From Vibrio gazogenes (GTDB lineage Bacteria; Pseudomonadota; Gammaproteobacteria; Enterobacterales; Vibrionaceae): a stretch of DNA of 64,000 nt. The stretch is taken from NCBI RefSeq assembly GCF_002196515.1, contig NZ_CP018835.1, positions 3,286,001 to 3,350,000 on the forward strand, written 5' to 3'. The translations under genes were made by a program, and so were the position numbers. The notes under the pieces are model-generated. The model had not been told where the DNA came from. It was given only the letters and a program-made list of their open reading frames with translations, and made no database searches. Of this stretch, positions 49,164 through 58,300 are shown piece after piece. The stretch's first letter is position 1, and each line of letters starts with the position of its first letter.

Positions 49164-52100
49164 ATGATGAGTCCATTCGAACACCCTGGTGCCTTACGTG
49201 AATCCAATCGCCTCATTGAGCAAGCTTTAGCCACCGGCCAGAATCATCTCGATTTAAGCCAATTAAATCTCAGGCAACTCCCCCCACAGCTTGAAAAGCT
49301 CTCGCAGCAGTTAACCTCGTTGAATGTGAGTGGGTGTAGAAATCTGAGCAGTCTATTCGGAATCGAAGGTTTGTCTCAGCTGACTTCGTTGGATGTGAGT
49401 AGGTGTGACAACCTGAGCAGTCTATCCGGAATCGAAGGTTTGTCTCAGCTGACCTCGTTAAATGTGGGTGGGTGTAGCAACCTGAGCAGTCTGTCCGAAA
49501 TCGAAGACTTGTCGCAATTGACCTCATTGAATGTGGGTGGGTGTAGCAACCTGAGCAGTCTGTCCGAAATCGAAGGCTTGTCGCAATTGACTTCGTTGAA
49601 TGTGAGAGAGTGTGGCAACCTGAGTAGTCTGTCCGGCATCGAAGGCTTGTCGCAATTGACTTCGTTGAATATGAGTTGGTGTAAGAATCTGAGCAGTCTG
49701 TCCGGCATAGCAGGTTTGTCTCGGTTGACCTCGTTGAATGTGAGTTGGTGTGACAACCTGAGCAGTCTGTCCGGCATAGCAGGCTTGTCGCAATTGACTT
49801 CGTTGAATATGAGTTGGTGTAGAAATCTGAGCAGTCTGTCCGGCATAGCAGGTTTGTCTCAGCTGACCTCGTTGAATGTGGGTGGGTGTGAGAATCTGAG
49901 CAGTCTGTCCGGAATCGAAGGTTTGTCTCAGCTGACTTCGTTGGATGTGAGTGGGTGTTACAACCTGAGCAGTCTGTCCGGCATCGAAGGTTTGTCTCAG
50001 CTGACCTCGTTGGCAGTGAGTTGGTGTGACAACCTGAGCAGTCTGTCCGGAATCGAAGGTTTGTCTCAGCTGACCTTGTTGAATGTGAAGAATCTGTCCA
50101 GCATAGAAGGGCTGTCTCAGCTGACTTCGTTGGATGTGAGTGGGTGTGACAACCTGAGCAGTCTGTCCGGCATCAAAGGTTTGTCGCAATTGACCTCGTT
50201 GAATGTGAGGTGGTGTAGCAACCTGAGCAGTCTGTCCGGCATCGCAGGTTTGTCTCAGCTGACCTGGTTGAATGTGTTTGGGTGTGACAGCCTGAGCAGT
50301 CTGTCCGGAATCGAAGGCTTGTCGCAATTGACTTCGTTGAATGTGGGTGAGTGTGACAACCTGAGCAGTCTGTCCGGCATCGAAGGTTTGTCGCAATTGA
50401 CCTCGTTGAATGTGTTTGGGTGTAGCAACCTGAGCAGTCTGCCCGGCATCGAAGGTTTGTCGCAATTGACCTGGTTGAATGTGTTTGGGTGTGAGAATCT
50501 GAGCAGTCTGTCCGGCATCGAAGGTTTGTCTCAGCTGACTTCGTTGAGTGTGGGTGGGTGTAGCAACCTGAGCAGTCTGTCCGGAATCGAAGGTTTGTCG
50601 CAATTGACCTCGTTGAATGTGAGAGGGTGTAGCAACCTGAGCAGTCTGTCATGGGAAGTCGGAGAGCACATCATTACTCAATTCCCAAGATTATCTATTT
50701 TGGGTCGTTTACCGATAGAGCATGTGCCTGTTGAACTGACTGAGGACTTTAATCAACGCGCAGTTGAGGATTGGTATCATGACTTGCAAACCAGTGGGTA
50801 TGAATCCCCTGAGGCTTTAAAAGTGATGTTGTTGGGCAATGGTCGGATTGGAAAAACCCAGTTGGCCCGTCGTTTGCGCGGTGACAGTTTTGATGTTTCT
50901 GTTCCCAGTACCCACGGCATTCAAATCAACCAGTTCACCCATAAGAGTGGCGCACAGATTCATACCTGGGATTTCGGCGGTCAGGATGTTTATCTGAGTA
51001 CGCATACGATGTTTATTGATAAGCAAGCGATTTACCTACTGTTATGGCATCCTGAGGCGGAAAATACAGACCTGATCTGTTGTGATCAGTTAACTATTCG
51101 CAACAAACCTTTGAGTTACTGGTTGGCCTATCTGAATTCTCTGGTCGGGGAACAGGCCAATGTGATGGTGTGTCAGTCCCAGTGTGATTCGCCGGCTCAG
51201 GAGTTGCCTGAACCGATTCCACATCCGACACCGCTGAAGCGATTAAAACGAGTGGCTTGTAGCGCAAAAGCCGAAGATGGGCTTGAGCTGTTCCACGCCC
51301 AGTTTGACAGGGCGGTGAAATATCAGTTGGCGGTCAACGGTGAGATATGGCTTCCTAAAACCTGGTTGAAGGTCCGTCAGTTGCTCCAAAATCACTATGA
51401 TGATGGTGAAAAACGGATGTGTTTCGAACAATTTGAGGCACTATGCCAAGCCTCTCATGTATCGGCACCGTATACACTGGCAAAATACCTGCATCAGTCG
51501 GGCTGTGTGTTCTTCCGTCAAGGGCATTTTAATAACGATCTGATTCTGGATCAGGCGTGGGCATTACAAGGCGTTTACCTACTGTTGGAGCGAGATATTG
51601 CGTTGCCACAATTAAGAGAAAATCAGGGGAAATTCTCTCAGGAGACTTTGCGCCGCCTGTTATGGGACAACCCGGAGAATGCAGGAGATGAAGCACTATT
51701 TATCAAGATGATGCAGCAATGTGGCGTCTGCTTTGAAATTGAAGTGAATCAATACATTGCTCCGGATGCCTTGCCAGATAAAGCCAGTATTAGCGCACAG
51801 CTAATTCAGATATGGCAGTCGGCGGTTCCGGATATTGAAATCCGGCTTGATTACCCGTTTTTACATGAGGCGACCCAAAGAGTCATCCTGAGTCGGATGG
51901 GTTCCATCGCAAAAGCAGCCGCCTGTTATTGGCGCTATGGGTGTTGCTATTTTGACAGCAAACATCAGGTGAAAGTGATGCTGGAGTGCTTTGAGATTGC
52001 CGAATCTGAGTTAACTCAAGAACATATTGATAGCTTTAGTCGTCCGGGGCATATCCGGATCCATATTGCAGGGGCAAAGGGAGGCGAACTGGCTGAACAC

Positions 52101-52826
52101 TTGGTGGATTCAATCAAGGAGACTCATGCGCTGGGGGCAAAGCCACAAGTACAATGGTTGAAAGGTGCACCGAAGCAGGAGGAATCTATGGAGAGTCGCA
52201 GTTCAAAAGAGCCGTTTTCAGAGATGGGGGAAGCGGTTCAACCACCTGTACCTAAAGTCTTTTTTTCATATGCTTGGGGGGCTGAGAGCGATGAGCGCCA
52301 GCAGCGATGTGATGAAATCTATCAACACATAGAGCAACAGGCTTGGCTGGATGTGTATCGGGATAAAGAATCGATGAGCATCGGGGATAGTATCGATAAG
52401 TTTGAACGACAGATCGGCCGTGGTGATTTTATCGTTTTGCTGATTAGTGAAAAATCACTTCATTCGGCGCACTGCATGAAAGAGATGGGGCATATTTACC
52501 AACGTTGTCAAAGGCAGAAAGAGGAGTTCGTCGGCAGGGTTATTCCTGTCGTGCTATCGGATGCAAAAATCGATTCACTCAAAGACAGATTAAGCATCGC
52601 TTCATACTGGAAAAAAGAGTGCACTGAGCTGAATGCACAAGTTGAGGAACTTGGGGCAGCGATAGCTGGTGCTGAGTCGATCAAGGAGTTGGAAATCATG
52701 CGTTCATTCCTCGACAGTTGTGTTAATACACTGAAATGGGTCAGTGACTTAGTGACAGAAAGACACCCGGACTTACAAGTGGATGCTACGGTTGAGCTGA
52801 TATTGAAGCGGATTCGGGAGGCGTGA
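49164..52826 (+). CDS. LRR-Roc-COR-TIR protein (bacterial Roco with TIR effector)
   Basis: A 1220-residue multidomain protein without signal peptide or membrane segments. Residues 1-49 look like a helical cap with one degenerate LRR. Residues 50-497 are twenty leucine-rich repeats, nineteen of 23 residues and one of 17. Then comes a Ras-of-complex GTPase with P-loop GNGRIGKT at 558-565, DFGGQD at 603-608, a changed G4 (QSQCD) and CSAKAEDG for G5. A COR-like region follows (about 730-1000, with YLHQSGCVFFRQ). The TIR domain begins near 1031 (KVFFSYAWG), with the C-M-K-E motif at 1104-1107, E1107 being the likely catalytic Glu for NAD cleavage. LRR, GTPase switch and TIR effector suggest a sense-and-suicide immune receptor. 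Downstream is a 271-base gap. Confidence 0.9.
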   Translation: MMSPFEHPGALRESNRLIEQALATGQNHLDLSQLNLRQLPPQLEKLSQQLTSLNVSGCRNLSSLFGIEGLSQLTSLDVSRCDNLSSLSGIEGLSQLTSLNVGGCSNLSSLSEIEDLSQLTSLNVGGCSNLSSLSEIEGLSQLTSLNVRECGNLSSLSGIEGLSQLTSLNMSWCKNLSSLSGIAGLSRLTSLNVSWCDNLSSLSGIAGLSQLTSLNMSWCRNLSSLSGIAGLSQLTSLNVGGCENLSSLSGIEGLSQLTSLDVSGCYNLSSLSGIEGLSQLTSLAVSWCDNLSSLSGIEGLSQLTLLNVKNLSSIEGLSQLTSLDVSGCDNLSSLSGIKGLSQLTSLNVRWCSNLSSLSGIAGLSQLTWLNVFGCDSLSSLSGIEGLSQLTSLNVGECDNLSSLSGIEGLSQLTSLNVFGCSNLSSLPGIEGLSQLTWLNVFGCENLSSLSGIEGLSQLTSLSVGGCSNLSSLSGIEGLSQLTSLNVRGCSNLSSLSWEVGEHIITQFPRLSILGRLPIEHVPVELTEDFNQRAVEDWYHDLQTSGYESPEALKVMLLGNGRIGKTQLARRLRGDSFDVSVPSTHGIQINQFTHKSGAQIHTWDFGGQDVYLSTHTMFIDKQAIYLLLWHPEAENTDLICCDQLTIRNKPLSYWLAYLNSLVGEQANVMVCQSQCDSPAQELPEPIPHPTPLKRLKRVACSAKAEDGLELFHAQFDRAVKYQLAVNGEIWLPKTWLKVRQLLQNHYDDGEKRMCFEQFEALCQASHVSAPYTLAKYLHQSGCVFFRQGHFNNDLILDQAWALQGVYLLLERDIALPQLRENQGKFSQETLRRLLWDNPENAGDEALFIKMMQQCGVCFEIEVNQYIAPDALPDKASISAQLIQIWQSAVPDIEIRLDYPFLHEATQRVILSRMGSIAKAAACYWRYGCCYFDSKHQVKVMLECFEIAESELTQEHIDSFSRPGHIRIHIAGAKGGELAEHLVDSIKETHALGAKPQVQWLKGAPKQEESMESRSSKEPFSEMGEAVQPPVPKVFFSYAWGAESDERQQRCDEIYQHIEQQAWLDVYRDKESMSIGDSIDKFERQIGRGDFIVLLISEKSLHSAHCMKEMGHIYQRCQRQKEEFVGRVIPVVLSDAKIDSLKDRLSIASYWKKECTELNAQVEELGAAIAGAESIKELEIMRSFLDSCVNTLKWVSDLVTERHPDLQVDATVELILKRIREA
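49311..50654 (+). repeat. In-frame tandem repeat array, 69-bp LRR units
   Basis: Twenty DNA units lie head to tail from 49311; the last starts at 50604. Nineteen have 69 bp and unit 12 (50070-50120) has 51 bp, an in-frame loss of 18 bp. Most bases are identical between units. Differences cluster at unit codons 7, 8 and 10, around an invariant cysteine at 9 (missing in unit 12): codon 7 is Ser, Gly, Arg or Phe; codon 8 is Gly, Arg, Glu or Trp; codon 10 is Arg, Asp, Ser, Gly, Lys, Glu or Tyr. These should be exposed on the solenoid. The array also lacks stops on the other strand, which creates large false antisense frames. Confidence 0.95.
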
Positions 52827-52872
52827 GTATGCTGCTTTTCTCTCTTAAAGGATATTTTTAGAGGAATAAATG

Positions 52873-52980
52873 GGATATATACCCAAGTAACCTCAAGATG
52901 CAGGATTCAGAGTGTCTTCAATCGGCGTCATTCAAGGAAAATGTGGGCAGGAATGGCCTTCCCATTTCAATGGTATAACA
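52873..52980. repeat. ERIC-like Vibrio intergenic repeat
   Basis: An imperfect palindromic segment that begins TATATACCCAAGTAACCTCA and ends near GGTATAACA, with TATACC and GGTATA at opposite ends. Sequences with ACCCAAGTAACCTCAAGATGCA are, from memory, common between genes in vibrios and resemble enterobacterial ERIC elements. It fills most of the 271-base gap after the TIR gene. Confidence 0.5.
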
Positions 52981-53097
52981 CCGTGCGTTTTTGGCTATCA
53001 AGAATTTTATCTGCATAAAATGTTTCCAACTTAAAAAGATATTTTCCGTAATTTATTGGTTACACTATCGATATTGTTAGCACACTGAAGACTGGGT

Positions 53098-54051
53098 ATG
53101 GAAGTAGAAGAGATTTATCGCCGAGATTTAAACTTGTTAGTGGCATTACGGATTCTGGTTGAGGAGCGCAGTGTCAGCCGGGCAGCGAATCGTTTAAACC
53201 TCAGTCAGTCAGCAATGAGTCGGGTTTTAGGACGATTACGTAGCTTACTATCGGATCCTCTATTCACACGCCAAGGGCAGTATCTTATTCCTACAGAAAA
53301 AGCGTTATCCGTGAATCGGGCTTTAGGGGAACCGCTTGAGTCTCTTCGACAACTTTTGTCCCCAATCGATTTCGATCCTAGGTCTTGTGATCAGACATTC
53401 ACGATTGCGACGACTGACTATGCAATGCAAACCATTCTACCATTTGCTTTACCGCGTATTTATCAGGAAGCCCCCAATGTTGCGTTTGAGTTTTTACCTC
53501 TACAAAATGAACATTTGAAAGATCAACTCACATACGGCAGAGCAGACTTAGCGATTTGTCGCCCAATTCACTCGATTGAAGCATTACATTATGAAATATT
53601 GGGTCGTGTCGGGGTGTTGTGTTTATTATCGAAGCAGCATCCGTTGGCGAATGAACAAATGGGGATCGATGACTATTTGAGGTTTCCCCATGCCATGATT
53701 GCGATCAGTGACGGGGTTAAATCACTCATTGAACAGGCATTAGAAGATAAACCTAAACGGCGCATGGTGCTGAGGGCATATCATTTAGAAGCTGCGTTAG
53801 CGATTGTCGATATGATGCCACTCATTATCACTGTCCCTGCCGATTTGGCATACTTAGTGTCTGAGCGTTATGACCTGATCGTCAAACCTTTACCTTTTCA
53901 CTTTACGCCATTTGATTATTCAATGATTTGGCACCCTCGTTGTGAACATTCGCCTGCACAGGAATGGTTGCGAAGCATCGTAAAAGAAGAATGTGGCAGG
54001 CTAATTGCCAAACGAGTAGAGGATATGGGGTTGGATGAAGTAAGGCCCTGA
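53098..54051 (+). CDS. LysR family transcriptional regulator
   Basis: A 317-residue LysR-type regulator. The N-terminal winged helix-turn-helix (about residues 10-68) has SVSRAANRLNLSQSAMSRVLGRLR and FTRQGQYLIPTEKA. The effector domain follows from residue 90, with TIATTDYAMQ. It is convergent with acuI across a 22-base gap and a hairpin. Its likely target is the acuI/flavoprotein divergent region, which has two tandem LysR-style palindromes. The known acrylate regulator AcuR is of the TetR family, so this would be an independent solution. Confidence 0.9.
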   Translation: MEVEEIYRRDLNLLVALRILVEERSVSRAANRLNLSQSAMSRVLGRLRSLLSDPLFTRQGQYLIPTEKALSVNRALGEPLESLRQLLSPIDFDPRSCDQTFTIATTDYAMQTILPFALPRIYQEAPNVAFEFLPLQNEHLKDQLTYGRADLAICRPIHSIEALHYEILGRVGVLCLLSKQHPLANEQMGIDDYLRFPHAMIAISDGVKSLIEQALEDKPKRRMVLRAYHLEAALAIVDMMPLIITVPADLAYLVSERYDLIVKPLPFHFTPFDYSMIWHPRCEHSPAQEWLRSIVKEECGRLIAKRVEDMGLDEVRP

Positions 54052-54062
54052 GTGGGCCTTAC
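54040..54062. terminator. Hairpin between convergent lysR and acuI
   Basis: GTAAGGCCC and GGGCCTTAC form a perfect 9-bp stem around TGAGT; the lysR stop codon lies in the loop. U-runs are weak, but the position between convergent genes fits a bidirectional terminator. Confidence 0.65.
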
Positions 54063-54073
54063 TCAATAGAGAT

Positions 54074-55054
54074 TTAAAGCTTTATCACCACACGACCAGT
54101 TGTCTGACCCGTGGTAATTTTCTCTGCATATTGTGGCGCTTCATTTAATGTTATTTCAGTACACGCCTGCTCAAAATAATGCGTTGGTAGCAGTTGGGCA
54201 ATTTTTTCCCATGCGGCAATGCGTTTTTCACGTGGGCAACTGACCGAATCAATACCTTGCAAGCGGACATTACGCAAAATAAATGGCATAACCGTTGTTG
54301 GCAGATCAAACCCGCCAGCAAGACCACAGGCCGCGACAGCACTGTTATAGTCCATTTGAGCCAATACTTTTGCCAACATCTTGCTGCCAACTGTATCAAT
54401 GGCACCTGCCCAGACTTGCTTTTCTAGCGGACGGGCCGGTTCGTCAAATTCACTACGGTCAATGATTTGAGAGGCACCTAGTTTTTCTAATAGCGGGCCA
54501 TTTTGTTCTACACGACCTGTAACAGCGGCGACTTTGTAGTTGAGTTGAGATAACAGCGTGACCGCGACAGAGCCGACACCGCCACTTGCGCCGGTCACCA
54601 GAATTGTTCCGTCTTCAGGTTTAATGTCTGCGTCAATTAAAGCCTGAACACAAAGCATTGCAGTAAAACCAGCAGTGCCGACCATCATGGCTTGTTTTGC
54701 GTTGAGACCCTGTGGAAGAGGGACAAGCCAGTCCGCTTTCAGGCTCGCTTTTTGTGCCATGCCTCCCCAGTGGTTTTCTCCGACTCCCCAACCTGTCAAT
54801 ACAACAGAGTCACCTTCTTGATAACGAGAATCATCAGAGTTGAGTACTTTTCCTGCCAAATCAATTCCGGGCACCATCGGAAAATTACGAATGATTTTGC
54901 CTTTGCCTGTAATAGCCAAGCCATCTTTATAGTTCAGTGACGAGTAATCGACAGCGATTAACACTTCACCTTCCGGGAGATGTGACTCATCGAGTTGTTC
55001 GATAGTTGCAACGGTTTTTTTATCTTCTTGATTCAGGATCAAAGCGTCAAACAT
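54074..55054 (-). CDS. acuI: Acryloyl-CoA reductase AcuI (YhdH/MDR family)
   Basis: A 326-residue zinc-independent medium-chain reductase. It begins MFDALILNQEDKKTVATIEQ and has SSLNYKDGLAITGKG, PGIDLAGKV, the Rossmann motif VTGASGGVGSVAV and HWGGMAQKASL. This matches the AcuI/YhdH group, which reduces toxic acryloyl-CoA to propionyl-CoA with NADPH in DMSP and acrylate metabolism. The divergent flavoprotein and its ApbE partner strengthen an acrylate role. YhdH-type proteins without that role look similar, so substrate identity is inferred. Confidence 0.88.
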   Translation of the reverse strand: MFDALILNQEDKKTVATIEQLDESHLPEGEVLIAVDYSSLNYKDGLAITGKGKIIRNFPMVPGIDLAGKVLNSDDSRYQEGDSVVLTGWGVGENHWGGMAQKASLKADWLVPLPQGLNAKQAMMVGTAGFTAMLCVQALIDADIKPEDGTILVTGASGGVGSVAVTLLSQLNYKVAAVTGRVEQNGPLLEKLGASQIIDRSEFDEPARPLEKQVWAGAIDTVGSKMLAKVLAQMDYNSAVAACGLAGGFDLPTTVMPFILRNVRLQGIDSVSCPREKRIAAWEKIAQLLPTHYFEQACTEITLNEAPQYAEKITTGQTTGRVVIKL

Positions 55055-55141
55055 AGGTTCTCCACAAATATTGTAATGATTAACTCATCGCAGTCTAGCG
55101 CTGATATCTCTATGAATTAAATGAAGCTTTAGCATATTTAG

Positions 55142-55237
55142 CTATGCATAATAATCATAGTGCTTGCCAGTATAGAGAATGGATGTGTATTGCGGTGAGT
55201 TGTGCGCATTGAAGTTAGCTATGCACAATGATCATGG
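55142..55237. promoter_or_regulatory. Two tandem CTATG-N9-CATAG palindromes
   Basis: CTATGCATAATAATCATAG (55142-55160) and CTATGCACAATGATCATGG (55219-55237) lie 77 bp apart in the 341-base divergent region between acuI and the flavoprotein gene. The match extends to 26 bases (55138-55163 and 55215-55240). Dyads of this size with T-N11-A character are typical of LysR regulators, and a lysR gene lies 1 kb away. No other feature is evident in the gap. Confidence 0.65.
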
Positions 55238-55395
55238 TATTGATGTAAATAAGTCATTTTACTCATATATTAAATTCCATGATATTAATACGGTTATTGA
55301 TCCCGAAGTTTTCATATGAAACAGGCTACTAGAACCCGAAACCTTAGGTGGTTGGCACGTTTGATATGAGAATTCACCGATTAGAGGAACAATTT

Positions 55396-58300
55396 ATGGC
55401 TAAGTTAACCGATGACATCATATTCCAGTCAGGAGGCAAACTGCACAACCGAATCGTAATGGCACCGATGACGATTCAATCTGCATTTTTCGATGGTGGT
55501 GTAACGGAAGAAATGATCAATTATTACGCTGCTCGTTCGGGTGATGCTGGTGCTGTCATCGTCGAAAGTGCGTTTGTTGAAAAATATGGCCGGGCATTCC
55601 CTGGTGCGCTTGGTATCGATACCGATAGCAAAATCACGGGGTTACGCAAGCTTGCTGAAGGCATTAAAGCAAAAGGCTCAAAGGCTATTTTGCAGATCTA
55701 CCATGCAGGACGGATGGCGAACCCAGAGTTCAACGGCGGGCATCAGCCTATCTCTGCCAGTCCGGTTGCAGCTTTGCGTGATAATGCGGAAACGCCATTG
55801 CAAATGACCCAAGAGCAAATCGAAGACATGATTGAACGCTTTGGCGATGCAGTGAATCGAGCGATTCTTGCCGGTTTTGATGGGGTCGAAATTCACGGTG
55901 CAAACACGTATCTGCTCCAGCAATTTTTCTCTCCGCATTCAAACCGCAGAACCGACAAATGGGGCGGTGATATTGAGAAACGTACAACTTTCCCGCTCGC
56001 CGTACTCGCAAAGGCAAAAGCAGTTGTTCAAGCGCACGATAAAGCTGATTTTATTATCGGTTACCGATTCTCTCCGGAAGAGATTGAACAACCGGGTATC
56101 CGCTTTGATGACACCATGTATCTGCTCGATAAACTGGCGACATGTGGCTTGGATTATTTGCATTTCTCGATGGGGAGCTGGGCACGGAACTCGATTGTGA
56201 CTCCGGAAGATCTAGAGCCGCTCATCAACAAGTACCGTCATCTACAATCTGACGCCTTGGCACAGGTGCCAGTGATTGGTGTTGGTGGTATTGCGCAACG
56301 CAGTGATGCTGATAAAGCGATTGAACAAGGGTACGACATTGTCGCCGTGGGTAAAGGCTTCTTGGTTGAGCCAACTTGGGCTGAGAAGGCGCTTAACAGC
56401 GAATCTTGTGCCGAGTTTGCCGACATCGCACAACAAGAGGCATTGCAAATCCCGACCCCATTGTGGGAAATCATGGATTACATGATTGTCGATAGTGCAG
56501 CCGAAGCGATTAAGCACCAACGAATTAAAGAGTTGCAGAGCATTCCGATCAAGTTTAACGCCGGTGAATATACAGCGTATGGCCGTGGTCATAACGATGA
56601 CTTACCTGTGACAGTCTCTTTCTCTGAAGATAAGATCCTCAATATCTTTGTTGATTCATCAAAAGAATCTGACGGAATTGCCAACCCTGCCTTTGAACGT
56701 ATTCCGCAACAAATTCTAGACGGTCAAACGCTGAACATTGATGTCATTTCAGGTGCAACCGTCAGTAGCCAAGCCGTGCTTGATGGTGTTGCTAACGCAG
56801 TTGATCTCGCCGGTGGTAACTCTGAAGCGTTACGCTGTAAAGCAAGAGAAGCGGTTGAGTGGTCAACAAAAACGATTGAAGAGACCGTTGATATTGTGGT
56901 TGTTGGCGGCGGTGGTGCCGGTTTAAGTGCAACATTGACAGCCATGGATAAAGGCAAATCAGTCATTTTACTTGAAAAGTTCCCTGCGATTGGTGGTAAC
57001 ACCGTCCGTACGGGGGGATGGGTCAATGCGGCAGAACCTGCGTGGCAGGGTGAGTTTGCAGCGTTACCCGGTGAAAAAGAGACGTTAATGCAGCTCGCCA
57101 ATACACCTGAGTCTGAGTTTGTTGACGAATATTTAGCAGACTTTAGAACACTGAAATCTCAGTTAGATGGCTATTTCACTGATATAGAGTCAGGCAAACA
57201 GTACCTCTTTGATTCAGTTGAACTGCACCGGATTCAAACCTATCTGGGCGGTAAACGTACCGACCTCAATGGTGAATCGATTTATGGTCAATATGATCTT
57301 GTAGAGACGTTAACGTCTCGTTCAATGGAGTCAATTGATTGGCTGACTGAGAAGGGCATCGATTTTGATCGCAGTGTTGTTGAAATCCCAGTCGGCGCAT
57401 TATGGCGTCGGGCACATAAACCAAAACGCCAGAAAGGTGTTGAGTTTGTGGACAAGCTATCAAAACGTATTCAGGAGCAGAACGGTCGCATTATCACTGA
57501 TACTCGCGCAACTGATCTGATGGTTGAAGATGGCAAAGTTGTTGGTATCAAAGCGGTACAGGCCGATGGTACAGAACTGATTCTGCATGTGAATAATGGT
57601 GTGGTTATGGCTTCTGGTGGTTTTGGCGCAAATACGCAAATGATCAAGAAGTACAACACCTACTGGAAAGAAATTGCTGACGATATCAAAACAACTAACT
57701 CACCAGCACTGGTTGGTGACGGTATTGAGATTGGCGAAAAAGCAGGTGCAGATCTTGTCGGTATGGGCTTTGTTCAGTTGATGCCAATTGGTGATCCAAA
57801 ATCAGGTGCATTGCTGACAGGCTTGATTGTGCCACCTGAAAACTTTGTGTTTGTGAACCAACAGGGCAAACGCTTTGTTGATGAGTGTGGAAGTCGAGAT
57901 GTGTTATCTGCATCCTTCTTCGATAACGGTGGTCTCGTTTATATGATTGCCGATGAGAATATTCGTCACACTGCGGCAAATACTTCAGATGAAACTATCG
58001 AGCGAGAAATCAAAGAAGGCACCATTATTAAAGCGGACACGATTGAAGAGTTAGCTGAAAAAATTGGTGTGCCGGCAGAGACATTGTCGAACACCATCGC
58101 TCAGTACAATCATTGTGTAGAGCAAGGGCATGATCCTGAGTTTAATAAGAGTGCATTTGGCCTCAAAGTGGCACAGGCTCCGTTTTATGCCACACCACGT
58201 CAACCGTCAGTTCACCACACCATGGGTGGCTTGAAGATTGATACACAGGCGCGTGTCATTGGTAAAGATGGCAATGTTATCCAAGGCTTATACGCTGCCG

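Noticed and set aside
49270-50652. Long antisense open frames (up to 359 codons) opposite the LRR array
   Set aside because: They arise because a 69-bp unit without stops in those frames is repeated in register. The sense frame continues into recognisable GTPase and TIR domains, and the antisense products match no family.
49311-50654. CRISPR-like or minisatellite array
   Set aside because: Regular 69-bp spacing looked array-like, but there are no unique spacers, the period is a multiple of three and the translation is a clear leucine-rich repeat.
46143-52826. Integrative element with tRNA attachment site
   Set aside because: I looked for a second copy of the tRNA-Ser 3' end and for an integrase up to the lysR gene and saw neither, so a classic tRNA-integrated element is not supported.
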